IMG/VR virus record: IMGVR_UViG_3300048835_000195
Coordinates: 1-46,858 of that record
Reading direction: 5' to 3' (one strand)
DNA from: a virus
Length of the DNA stretch: 46,858 nt
Shown: positions 1 through 7,010 of the stretch, piece after piece
Position numbering within the stretch: position 1 is the stretch's first letter
Layout of the letters: every line of letters starts with the position of its first letter
Made by a program: the position numbers and the translations under genes
Notes under the pieces: model-generated
Seen by the model: only the letters and a program-made list of their open reading frames with translations
The model's database searches: none
Told to the model about the DNA's origin: nothing

Positions 1-127
1 ATTTCGAGGAGCTCGCGGGCATCACCAGCGACATGAGCCAGCGCATGAGCCGGGTGTTAACCCAGGGGTTGACGGAAGGCCGAGGCCCGCGCCAGATCGC
101 CAGCGCCCTGCGCCGCGAGATCGAGGG
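1..127. repeat. Left copy of 127-bp terminal direct repeat (assembly overlap)
   Basis: Bases 1-127 are identical to 46732-46858. The repeat runs through the middle of an open head gene without any boundary signal, so it looks like the overlap left when a circular or circularly permuted genome is assembled, not a biological terminal repeat. The non-redundant length is about 46,731 bp. Confidence 0.9.
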
Positions 128-470
128 CATGCCGCTCACCCGGGCCCGAATGATCGCGCGGACCGAGGTTATTCGTGCGCACTACGAGGCGAAGCTGAAT
201 CAGTTCGAGACGTTCGAGGTCGAGGGGATTTCGATTCAGGCCGAGATCCTGACCGCCGGCGACGGGCGGGTCTGCGAGCGCTGCAACGGGCTCCAGCTCC
301 GGACCAGCCGAAACCCGATTCCGATCAGCCAGGCGCGGGGGTTGATCCCGCTGCATCCACAGTGCCGCTGCACAGCCATCCCGGCCAATGTTGGCGAGAA
401 CCGGGCGGCCCGCGAGGAACGGGCGCGGCTGGCGGCGATCAGGTCACGGATCGGGCAGGAAGCGGCCTAG
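1..470 (+). CDS. SPP1 gp7 / Mu F-like head morphogenesis protein, C-terminal part (cut by left edge)
   Basis: This is the 3' part of a minor head protein that sits near the portal and helps DNA packaging or ejection. Reading starts inside a codon at base 3; the first ATG (base 33) is internal. Joined across the circle to 46242-46858 it gives a 319-residue protein. The segment holds the family's C-terminal signature: a helical stretch with ARTEVIRAHYEA, then a Cys pair (CERCNGL) and a closing HPQCRCTA motif, probably metal-binding. It follows portal and precedes the maturation protease in circular order, the expected gene order. Family assignment is confident; the precise role is inferred. Confidence 0.85.
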   Translation, partial: FEELAGITSDMSQRMSRVLTQGLTEGRGPRQIASALRREIEGMPLTRARMIARTEVIRAHYEAKLNQFETFEVEGISIQAEILTAGDGRVCERCNGLQLRTSRNPIPISQARGLIPLHPQCRCTAIPANVGENRAAREERARLAAIRSRIGQEAA

Positions 471-676
471 GGCTCAATCGGCCTGCAATCGCGTCGGGAA
501 TCCATGACGAACGCACGAATATCGGCGATGCGGTAGCGCACCGACCCCTTCATCTTCACATACACCGGCCCTTCACCGTTCGACCGCCACCGCCTGAGCG
601 TGGAGATCGAGACCGCGAGCACGTCGGAGGCCTGTCCTTCGGCGAGGAGCGTTTCGGGAGCGTGTGTTTCGGTCAT
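467..676 (-). CDS. AlpA/excisionase-like helix-turn-helix protein
   Basis: A 69-residue protein with a MerR/AlpA-type winged helix: LAEGQASDVLAVSISTLRRW (residues 10-29) is the DNA-reading helix-turn-helix and the following GPVYVKMKGSVRYRIADI forms the wing. Such proteins act as excisionases or small transcription regulators. It is the only minus-strand gene inside the head block, and its 3' end overlaps the end of the head morphogenesis gene by 4 bases. No excisionase is found next to the integrase, so this gene is the best Xis candidate, but that is inference. An imperfect palindrome lies about 40 bases upstream of its start (716-731). Confidence 0.75.
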   Translation of the reverse strand: MTETHAPETLLAEGQASDVLAVSISTLRRWRSNGEGPVYVKMKGSVRYRIADIRAFVMDSRRDCRPIEP

Positions 677-715
677 CCATCAAAGCCTCGGCCCTCAGTT
701 GATCCCCCGCCCAAG

Positions 716-731
716 TGATTATTTAGTATCA
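716..731. promoter_or_regulatory. Palindromic operator-like site upstream of AlpA-like gene
   Basis: TGAT-N8-ATCA inverted repeat whose centre (ATTTAG) and right flank match the middle operator of the lysogeny switch (ATTTAGTAT is shared with 29411-29419). It lies between the divergent AlpA-like gene and the protease gene in a locally AT-rich patch that could hold a minus-strand -10 element. Function is inferred. Confidence 0.35.
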
Positions 732-760
732 AAAACGCTCAGGAGTTACCAGAAACTCCC

Positions 761-1972
761 ATGGGCAAAAATCCCTATTGCGATCATGAGGCGTGCCCCC
801 GTATAGCTCGCAGCATGAAGCTCGTCATCACGCACCGCAGCTCCGCTCCCCTCTCCCGCCGTGAAACGCTCGACGGCCGCGAATACCTCGTGGTTCCCGT
901 TGTCGCCCTCGTTGAGGGCGTGCTGAACGGCATCTATGCGCCTGCTGATGAAATCGCCCAGTTCCCGGATTCGTGGAACGGCCGCCCCATCACCGTGAAC
1001 CACCCCATGGATGGCGAGCTTCCCATTTCCGCCAACGGCGTCCGCGTGCTCGAGCGCCAGCAGATCGGCCAGCTATTCAACGCGCGGGTCGAAGGGGGCA
1101 GGCTCTCGGGCGAGATCTGGATCGACGCCCAGAAGGCGCGCCGCCTTGGGGGAGAAGCCGCGCAGGTCCTGGCCCGCCTTGAAGCCGGCGAGCATATCGA
1201 GGTTTCGACCGGCTACTTTGCCGAGATCGAACCGACCGCCGGCGAGTTCGGCGGCAAGCCCTACTCGGGCATCTACCGCCACATTCGCCCCGATCACCTG
1301 GCGGTCCTGCCCAATGCCGAGGGCGCGTGCAACCGCGCCATGGGCTGTGGGGCGCCGCGCGTGAACGTCATCGAGCGCATGCAGCAAACTCTGGTCGCGC
1401 TGGCTGCCAAGCTGGGCATCGGCGACGACCCCGACCCCGAGAAGGAGTCCGCCACCATGGACAAGAAAGACACGATCGATGCGCTGATCGCCAATCAGGC
1501 GTCGGGATTCGCCGAGAGCGACCGGAAGATGCTGGAGGGCCTGGACGAGAAGGTCCTCTCGCGCCTCTGCGCTCACGAGCACAAGCCCGGCGAGCCCTGC
1601 CCGCACAGCGAGCAGAAGCCGGCCGAAAAGCCCGCCGTCAACGCCGAGGCCCCGGCCATCCCCGCCGAGGTCGCCGCCCTGCTGGCCAAGCCGGGCGCGC
1701 TGGCCACGCTGGCGCGCGTGCTGGAAGGCGAGGCCACCCGCAAGACGGCGCTCGCCGCCAAGCTGGCCGCCAATGCCGCCTGCAAACTCACCGCCGAGCA
1801 GCTGGGCGCCATGGATGAGCCGACGCTCACGGCGCTCGAGCAGTCCCTCCTGCCGACCGGCGACTATAGCGGCCGCGGCTTCCCGGCCACCGATGAGGGC
1901 GGCGATGCCGACTATGCGCCTCCCGCCATTTTCGCGGCCCCCGTGGCCGCCAAGGAAAAGGAGGTCGCGTAA
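761..1972 (+). CDS. Capsid maturation protease with C-terminal scaffold (DUF2213-like)
   Basis: A 403-residue protein that probably cleaves the scaffold and capsid delta domains during head maturation. Residues about 40-190 resemble the DUF2213 prohead protease: NHPMDGELP, then IEVSTGYFAEIE with an invariant-type Ser-Thr-Gly, and HIRPDHLAVLPNAEGACN. Residues 233-403 are acidic, Ala-rich and helical, typical of scaffold. The start is uncertain: the AGGAG at 741-745 is 15 bases from ATG 761, while ATG 815 (MKLVITHRSSAP) resembles a natural N-terminus but has no clear ribosome site. A scaffold is nested at the 3' end. It precedes the decoration and capsid genes. Confidence 0.82.
   Translation: MGKNPYCDHEACPRIARSMKLVITHRSSAPLSRRETLDGREYLVVPVVALVEGVLNGIYAPADEIAQFPDSWNGRPITVNHPMDGELPISANGVRVLERQQIGQLFNARVEGGRLSGEIWIDAQKARRLGGEAAQVLARLEAGEHIEVSTGYFAEIEPTAGEFGGKPYSGIYRHIRPDHLAVLPNAEGACNRAMGCGAPRVNVIERMQQTLVALAAKLGIGDDPDPEKESATMDKKDTIDALIANQASGFAESDRKMLEGLDEKVLSRLCAHEHKPGEPCPHSEQKPAEKPAVNAEAPAIPAEVAALLAKPGALATLARVLEGEATRKTALAAKLAANAACKLTAEQLGAMDEPTLTALEQSLLPTGDYSGRGFPATDEGGDADYAPPAIFAAPVAAKEKEVA
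1457..1972 (+). CDS. Nested capsid scaffold (in-frame internal start)
   Basis: ATG 1457 lies in frame inside the protease gene and is preceded by AAGGAG (1442-1447) at a 9-base spacing, so a separate 171-residue product starting MDKKDTIDALIANQ is likely. It would be the free scaffold, as lambda Nu3 is made from inside gene C. The sequence is acidic and helical with an Ala/Pro-rich middle and no catalytic motif. That the site is used is inferred from the ribosome site and the lambda precedent. Confidence 0.55.
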   Translation: MDKKDTIDALIANQASGFAESDRKMLEGLDEKVLSRLCAHEHKPGEPCPHSEQKPAEKPAVNAEAPAIPAEVAALLAKPGALATLARVLEGEATRKTALAAKLAANAACKLTAEQLGAMDEPTLTALEQSLLPTGDYSGRGFPATDEGGDADYAPPAIFAAPVAAKEKEVA

Positions 1973-1975
1973 GCC

Positions 1976-2410
1976 ATGAGCTCGTCCACGACTCCCAAAA
2001 CCGTCCTGCTCAAGGGCAACCCGATCCGCAAGGAAGCGGCTGCCGGCGGGACCATCACTCCCGGCCACCTGGTCGCGCGCGCCAACACCGGCAAGTTCGT
2101 GGTCCAGGCTTCGGCCGACATCGACGTCGCCAAGGCGTTCGCGCTCGAAGCCGACCTGATCGGCAAGGGCATCGACGACAACTATGCGGCCGACGACCAG
2201 GTCCAGGTCGCCTACTGCCGGCCGGGCGATGAGATTTACGCCCTGCTGCCGGCCAACGCCGCCGCGGTCGTCATCGGCGACTTCTTGCAGTCCAACGGCA
2301 ACGGCGCGCTCAAGAAGCTCGCCTCGGGCGTGGCCATCGCCGTCGCCCTCGAAGCCGTCGATAACTCAGGCGGCGCCACGCCGGCCCGTATCAAAGTGGA
2401 GGTGATCTGA
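1976..2410 (+). CDS. Putative head decoration protein
   Basis: A 144-residue protein placed directly before the major capsid gene, the usual place for lambda gpD-like stabilising proteins. It begins with a flexible stretch (VLLKGNPIRKEAAAGGTITP) and then has alternating beta-rich and Ala-rich segments with FLQSNGNGALKKL near the middle, as in small beta-barrel decoration proteins. AAAGGAGGT lies 10 bases before ATG 1976. Homology to gpD is not visible at residue level, so the role rests on position, size and composition. Confidence 0.6.
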   Translation: MSSSTTPKTVLLKGNPIRKEAAAGGTITPGHLVARANTGKFVVQASADIDVAKAFALEADLIGKGIDDNYAADDQVQVAYCRPGDEIYALLPANAAAVVIGDFLQSNGNGALKKLASGVAIAVALEAVDNSGGATPARIKVEVI

Positions 2411-2412
2411 CC

Positions 2413-3387
2413 ATGCGTGCTTTCCCCAGCACCCTGCAAGGCTTGATTGAGGGCGGGCTGAGCATCAATGCTCTGCGCCCCGCGATCAATGCCGACTCTC
2501 CCGAGCTGCGCGTCAACGGCGTGCTGCGCAAGGACGAGTGGAAGGCGTTCGATGAGCGCGTCATTCAGATCGCCCGCGACATGGTGACCGGCGTGGATGA
2601 CCTCCGCGCGGCCGGCCTTGTCCGCAACCTGGGCGGGTTGGGCGTCATGACCGATGAGTGGGAAACCAGCTCGGACATGACCGGGGCCAACATCGACATG
2701 GCGGGCGTCACCCCCGGCGAGGAGGATTCGGCGACGTTCAACCTCCACGGCGTGCCGATCCCGATCATCCACAAGGATTTCCGGGTGAATATCCGGAGGC
2801 TGCTCGCTTCGCGCAAGCTCGGCACCCCGATCGACACGTTCCAGGCCGGCATTGCCACCCGTCGCGTGATCGATGCCGTCGAGAACATGTTGTTCAACGG
2901 CGCGTCGATCAAGAGCGACGGCTACACGATCTACGGCTACCTGACCCACCCCAACCGTAACATCATCACGACCAGTCAGGACTGGGGCACGCCGGCCAAC
3001 ATTCACGCCTCGGTGCGCGGGATGATTGCCGCGGCTGAATCCGACAATATGTTCGGCCCCTACATGCTCTACGTGAACAAGACGCAGTATGCCGAGACTC
3101 GCGCGCCCGAGGGCGTGGACCGCTTCATGACGGTCCGCGAGCGCGTCCTGCAGATGCCCGAGATTCGCGGTATCAAGCGCACGCAGGCCATCCCGGCCGG
3201 CACGGCGGTCCTGGTCCAGCTCACGGAGGACGTGGTCGATCTGGCCCTCGGTCAGGACATCGTCACCGTCCAGTGGGAGACGGACGGCGGCATGGTGTCG
3301 CACTTCAAGGTCATGACCGCCTTGGCGCCGCGCATCAAGGCCGACGACGACGGGCGCTCTGGCGTGGTCGTTCACACTGGAATCTGA
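2413..3387 (+). CDS. Major capsid protein (HK97 fold, encapsulin-like type)
   Basis: A 324-residue main shell protein. The N-terminal helix with DEWKAFDERVIQIARD, the P-domain-like segment VDDLRAAGLVRNLGG and the central E-loop region DEWETSSDMTGANIDMAG resemble the encapsulin-like branch of HK97-fold capsids. The helix TFQAGIATRRVIDAVENMLF resembles the long spine helix, and TAVLVQLTEDVVDLALGQ the A-domain strand. GGAGGTGATC, near-perfect complementarity to the 16S tail, precedes the ATG, fitting very high expression. It sits between decoration and connector genes. The exact family is inferred from pattern. Confidence 0.85.
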   Translation: MRAFPSTLQGLIEGGLSINALRPAINADSPELRVNGVLRKDEWKAFDERVIQIARDMVTGVDDLRAAGLVRNLGGLGVMTDEWETSSDMTGANIDMAGVTPGEEDSATFNLHGVPIPIIHKDFRVNIRRLLASRKLGTPIDTFQAGIATRRVIDAVENMLFNGASIKSDGYTIYGYLTHPNRNIITTSQDWGTPANIHASVRGMIAAAESDNMFGPYMLYVNKTQYAETRAPEGVDRFMTVRERVLQMPEIRGIKRTQAIPAGTAVLVQLTEDVVDLALGQDIVTVQWETDGGMVSHFKVMTALAPRIKADDDGRSGVVVHTGI

Positions 3388-3399
3388 TCGGAGTAACCC

Positions 3400-3588
3400 A
3401 TGAGCACCAAAGGAACGCACCGCGTCAAGTTCGGGACGATCTACGTTGACGGCAAGCCGCTGGAGACGGGCGACCTGATCAGTCCGACCGCTGCCCAGCT
3501 TGCCGCGTTCGGCGACAAACTCGAACCGCTGGCCGCCAAGGCCGATGACGGCAAACCTGCCGACGCCAAGACCAAGGAGACCAAGTAA
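3400..3588 (+). CDS. Small hypothetical protein after capsid gene
   Basis: A 62-residue protein with a basic N-terminal strand (THRVKFGTIYVDGKPLETGD) and a Lys/Asp/Ala-rich tail. CGGAG precedes the ATG at good spacing. Short proteins of this type, with a GDLI-type turn, are common between capsid and connector genes and may be virion-associated, but no function is established here. Confidence 0.65.
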   Translation: MSTKGTHRVKFGTIYVDGKPLETGDLISPTAAQLAAFGDKLEPLAAKADDGKPADAKTKETK

Positions 3589-3589
3589 C

Positions 3590-4129
3590 ATGCACACCAA
3601 CCGATCCCTGAATATCGCCCTGATTGCCCTGGTCGCTGTGCTGCTGGCACCCATCGCCCCGGCCCAGCTCCTGGTGACTTCCGGCGCGATCGACCTGGAG
3701 CCGACGACCGGCGCGGCGACGATGACCGTGACCAGCGAGATCGGCGGGGTCGGCTCGTATGCCACCGCCAAAGGCGTTGCCGTCTACCGCATTGACTGGA
3801 CCTCTTCGGCAGGTGGCGCGGTCACGGCCACCATTCCTGAGATCGTCGGGACGATCACGCGCGTTACGTTCAACCCGGACGCCGGCGCCGCCGCGCCTTC
3901 GGACAACTACGATGTGACGCTGTCCGACGCCGATGGCTTCGATGTGCTGGGCGCCAACGGTGCCAACCTGGATGAGGCCAACACGACCAGCGTAGCGGGG
4001 TTTGTCACCAATGCGGGCAGCCCGACCGGCTACGAACTGATCACCGTTTGCGGTGCGCTGGACCTGGCCATCACCAACGCCGGTGACAGCAAAGGCGGGC
4101 AGATCGCAATCTACGTCAAGCGCGAGTAG
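3590..4129 (+). CDS. Beta-rich putative structural protein with Sec-type signal peptide
   Basis: A 179-residue protein. ATG 3590 is chosen because AAGGAG lies 10 bases upstream and the previous stop ends at 3588; the open frame extends further upstream without support. Residues 1-25 (basic MHTNR, a hydrophobic core, then APAQ) look like a cleavable signal peptide. The rest is beta-rich with YDVTLSDADGFDVLGANGAN, a segment that recurs in small structural proteins of many phages. It occupies the position of head accessory proteins. A signal peptide on a cytoplasmically assembled part would be odd; the segment may instead be a hydrophobic anchor. Confidence 0.65.
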   Translation: MHTNRSLNIALIALVAVLLAPIAPAQLLVTSGAIDLEPTTGAATMTVTSEIGGVGSYATAKGVAVYRIDWTSSAGGAVTATIPEIVGTITRVTFNPDAGAAAPSDNYDVTLSDADGFDVLGANGANLDEANTTSVAGFVTNAGSPTGYELITVCGALDLAITNAGDSKGGQIAIYVKRE

Positions 4130-4168
4130 GCGCACTCCCAGCGACAGCCCGCAAGGCACGAGATAACC

Positions 4169-4191
4169 ACAGGGGGCGCCGTGCCCCCTGT
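4169..4191 (+). terminator. Terminator-like hairpin after the head operon
   Basis: A 9-bp perfect stem ACAGGGGGC / GCCCCCTGT with a 5-base loop, followed by TCTCATT. The T-run is short, so it may be a weak or read-through terminator that lowers expression of the connector genes relative to capsid. Confidence 0.55.
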
Positions 4192-4215
4192 TCTCATTGC
4201 ACAAAGGCCGCCATC

Positions 4216-4584
4216 ATGCCCCGCGTTAGCGCAACCCAGGTCAAGGTCATCATCGAGACGACGCTCGCCGATTCAGTTGTCGAGGCCTGCATCGATACCG
4301 CGACCGTGATCGTTGACGACATCGCGGCGGCAGACGCGACGGTCAGCTCCGAGCGGCTGACCCTGCTCGAGAAGTGGCTTGCCGCTCACTTCGTCGCCAT
4401 CCGGGAGCCGCGCACTCAGAGCGAGGGTGTCGCCGGCGGCGGGAACGAGAGCTTCCAGACGTTCAAGACGGACCTGGGCCTCGCCTCGACGCAGTACGGT
4501 CAGCAGGCGATCGCGCTGGACCCGACCGGCATCCTCGCCAAGGCCGGCGAGAAGAAACCACGCTGGCTGTTCAAGGTGGACTGA
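4216..4584 (+). CDS. Head-tail connector (gp6/gp15-like adaptor)
   Basis: A 122-residue mostly helical protein with the layout of head-tail adaptors: an N-terminal helix (VIIETTLADSVVEACIDTATVIV), a central LEKWLAAHFVAI helix, and a Gly-rich turn leading to the QYGQQAIALDPTG segment near the C-terminus. These proteins form a ring below the portal. Position after capsid and before the stopper supports this. Its stop overlaps the next start by one base. Confidence 0.7.
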   Translation: MPRVSATQVKVIIETTLADSVVEACIDTATVIVDDIAAADATVSSERLTLLEKWLAAHFVAIREPRTQSEGVAGGGNESFQTFKTDLGLASTQYGQQAIALDPTGILAKAGEKKPRWLFKVD

Positions 4585-4928
4585 TGGGCATCCACGAGAA
4601 ACTCGCCGCGCAGACGATCACCTACTGGGCTCCGGCAGGAACGAGGGACGCCTACGGCAACCAGACGTTTGCCTCGCCAGCCCTGATCGGCGGCTTCTGG
4701 ATGGACAAGCAGGAGCTCTTTGTCGACGCCGAGGGGCGCGAGGTGCGGAGCACGGCAGTCGTCTTCGTCGATCAGGACTGTGAGCTGGGTGGCTACCTGG
4801 CTGAGGGCGATCAGACGGCGACGGCGAACCCCGTGAGCGTCGACGGCGCGCGTGAGATCCGCGGCTGGGAAAAGATCCCGCACCTGCGGCAGATCGAAGC
4901 CAAGACCACCCGGAAGGCGCTGCTCTGA
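4584..4928 (+). CDS. Head completion / stopper protein
   Basis: A 114-residue beta-rich protein starting at ATG 4584, which overlaps the upstream stop (TGATG); the longer open frame would run far into the adaptor gene. The pattern WAPAGTRDAYGNQTFASPALIGGFWMDKQE then VFVDQDCELGGYLAEGD is that of small beta-barrel head closure proteins (SPP1 gp16-like), which seal the connector after packaging. Assignment is from pattern and position. Confidence 0.7.
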   Translation: MGIHEKLAAQTITYWAPAGTRDAYGNQTFASPALIGGFWMDKQELFVDAEGREVRSTAVVFVDQDCELGGYLAEGDQTATANPVSVDGAREIRGWEKIPHLRQIEAKTTRKALL

Positions 4929-5296
4929 TGGCGAAGTATTACCCGCCCCTCCAGACCGGCCGCGCGGCCATTATGGCAAACCTGCGTCGGGAGATTCAGG
5001 GAATTGAGAACCGCACGGCAGCGGGGTTGCTGAAGGCGGGCCTGGTCGTCGAGGGCGAGAGCAACATCCTGGCGCCGGTCGATACGGGGGCGCTGGTCAA
5101 CAGCAGTTTCACTCGCCAGATCGACGAGAACGAAGTCGTCGTCGGCTACGGCGCTGCTTACGCGCCCTTCGTCCACGAGAAGCCGGGGCAGCAGTTCCAG
5201 AAGCCCGGAGCCGAGCACAAGTTTCTTGAGAAGGCCGTGGACCGCAACGCTGACCAGATCGTGCAGATCATCGCCCAGGAGGCGAAGGTTCGATGA
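4928..5296 (+). CDS. Neck protein, HK97 gp10-like
   Basis: A 122-residue protein with the gp10 signature: helix AGLLKAGLVVEGESNILAPVDTGALVNS, then beta strands VVVGYGAAYAPFVHEK and a final helix HKFLEKAVDRNADQIVQII. HK97 gp10-like proteins join tail to head. The tail terminator that normally follows directly is here 4 kb away, separated by four inserted genes. It overlaps the next start (ATGA). Confidence 0.85.
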   Translation: MAKYYPPLQTGRAAIMANLRREIQGIENRTAAGLLKAGLVVEGESNILAPVDTGALVNSSFTRQIDENEVVVGYGAAYAPFVHEKPGQQFQKPGAEHKFLEKAVDRNADQIVQIIAQEAKVR

Positions 5297-6714
5297 AACG
5301 TTTGATCATTGCACTGATGGCGCTGTGCGCCGTGGCCCACGCCGACGACCCGCTGGTCTACGTTAGCTCGTGGAATACCGGCGTCAACCGCAACGCGACG
5401 GGCCAGAACCTCGCGGCGCAGCTTGACCGCATCGAGGAAGGCGAGCCGATTTTGCCGGTCTTCCAGTTGCCGAGTCCCGGCTTCGGGGCATCGGCAGATC
5501 CGGCGTCCCTGGCGCGGCTGGCGGAGTTGGGGCTGGCGTTCTCGGTGCGGGTGAACAACGCGGCCAACTATGTGGCTGACATTGAGTCGATCGATAGCTG
5601 GCGGGTGGCGGGGGAGGAGATCGGGCGCGAACTGGCGACGATCGCGGCGCTGGTGCCGGAGCCGCCGCTGGTGATCCTGGCCGACAACAACGAGGGGACG
5701 AAGGCCGAGGCGGGGACGCCGGAGCGGATGGGGGCGCTGCATGACGCCATCGAGGCGCAGTTGCCGGTGGCGTGGCAGCAGGTCATCCGGCATGTGGGCT
5801 ACGGGGTCGGGCCGGTCTCGCATGAACTGGGGCGGAGCGGCTGGCGCGAAAGCGATGTGCGGCCGGACCGGCTGGGCGCGTGGGACGGTGGGAGCCAGCC
5901 TGCGCTGTATATCCATAGCTGGCGGACGAAAGAGAACGACACGACGGTGCTCGGGCCGCAGTTGTTCGCGGTGAACGTGGCCTATGGGCTGCGGCTGCTG
6001 GAAGAGACGCGGGCGGACTGGTGGCCGGAACTGAGCATCTGGCATGGGGAGTCGAAGGGGATTGCCGAGACGGGGCTGACGCCGGAGCGGTATGCGGGTT
6101 ATGCGATGCTCGGGGCGTTCGTGGCGCGGCCGCGCGTGCTGCGGGAGTTTCTGAGTTCGGCGCTGCCGTTCGCGGCCTATGAGGACTACACGCGGGCGCT
6201 GTATGGCGTCGCCAAGCGCATCAACGGCGACGCGACGGTGCGGCGGTTCTGGGAGCGGGGCGAGCCGGTGATCAGCAGCCTGCCCTCGCCGCTGTGGCGC
6301 GACAGGCAGGACCTGCCGCTGGAGCATTACCGGCAGCGGGTGCTGCATACGCCGGCCAACCCGAAGCCCGCGCGGAAGGCGGACGGGACGTGGGACAAGT
6401 CGATCTGGAGTCTGGGGCCGGAATACCTGACGGAGCTGAACGTGTTCGCGGCGGCGATGGTGATCGATGACCGGGAGTATCTGGTGTTCGCGCAAGCGCC
6501 GAAGGGGCCGCTGACGGACGTGGCGGTGGACGTGCCGGGGCTGGGGACGGTGACGCTGTCGGTTGTTCCGCCCGAGGGGGATTTCTTCTATTTCGATGCG
6601 ACGCCGGATGCGCCGCAGGAGCCGGAGATTCCGGTGCCGGTGCCGGGGCGAAAGCCAATGGAAATTATCGCCGATCTGTATCGGCTACTCGACGAACTGG
6701 AGGCTGCACTCTGA
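5293..6714 (+). CDS. Secreted glycosidase-like (TIM-barrel-type) protein
   Basis: A 473-residue protein with a clear signal peptide (MKRLIIALMALCAVAHA, cleavage likely before DD). The mature part starts YVSSWNTGVN and has evenly spaced strand-helix units with acidic strand ends, such as PLVILADNNEGTKAEAG (about residues 126-142) and LSIWHGESKG (about 245-254), which suggests a glycoside-hydrolase-like barrel with Asp/Glu catalytic candidates. A C-terminal Pro-rich linker leads to a short helix (IIADLYRLLDELEAAL) that could dock to the virion. The family is not recognised, and enzymatic activity is inferred. It overlaps its neighbours by 1-4 bases, so it belongs to the same transcript. Confidence 0.6.
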   Translation: MKRLIIALMALCAVAHADDPLVYVSSWNTGVNRNATGQNLAAQLDRIEEGEPILPVFQLPSPGFGASADPASLARLAELGLAFSVRVNNAANYVADIESIDSWRVAGEEIGRELATIAALVPEPPLVILADNNEGTKAEAGTPERMGALHDAIEAQLPVAWQQVIRHVGYGVGPVSHELGRSGWRESDVRPDRLGAWDGGSQPALYIHSWRTKENDTTVLGPQLFAVNVAYGLRLLEETRADWWPELSIWHGESKGIAETGLTPERYAGYAMLGAFVARPRVLREFLSSALPFAAYEDYTRALYGVAKRINGDATVRRFWERGEPVISSLPSPLWRDRQDLPLEHYRQRVLHTPANPKPARKADGTWDKSIWSLGPEYLTELNVFAAAMVIDDREYLVFAQAPKGPLTDVAVDVPGLGTVTLSVVPPEGDFFYFDATPDAPQEPEIPVPVPGRKPMEIIADLYRLLDELEAAL

Positions 6715-7010
6715 TGGCAACTAATTTCACGCAGCGGGACGCGGCGCTTGATGAGATCGCAACGCGGATCACCGGGGAGATCAACCGGATGAATCAGGCG
6801 GTGGCTGCGTTCACCACGGCGAAGGGCAATCTGGCGGCGCTGGCGAGCCAATACGGCGCGATCATCACCGAGATCAACGAATCGGCCACGGCCAGCCCGA
6901 ACGACGCGGCGGTGCAAGCGCAGAAGGCGCGCAAGGACAAATACGTGGCCGACTTTCAGGCGGCGCAGACGCGGGCTACGAGTCTTGAGACGGCCGTGGA
7001 TGGGATCTGA
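6714..7010 (+). CDS. Hypothetical helical protein
   Basis: A 98-residue protein predicted almost wholly helical, with heptad-like spacing (IATRITGEINRMNQAVAAFTTAKGNLAALASQYG...), no Cys and no membrane segment. It is translationally coupled to the glycosidase-like gene before it and the LamG gene after it. It may be a small trimeric stalk or linker; this is speculative. Confidence 0.6.
   Translation: MATNFTQRDAALDEIATRITGEINRMNQAVAAFTTAKGNLAALASQYGAIITEINESATASPNDAAVQAQKARKDKYVADFQAAQTRATSLETAVDGI

Noticed and set aside
33-470. A complete 145-residue protein starting at ATG 33
   Set aside because: The frame is open upstream of 33 and continues across the circle junction to ATG 46242.
2236-3771. 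Long minus-strand open frame (511 codons) opposite the capsid gene, and similar ones at 1073-2068, 5158-6495, 12047-13357 and 17025-18359
   Set aside because: They lie antisense to well-recognised genes, have Arg/His/Pro/Gly-rich translations without domains, and follow from high GC at third codon positions.
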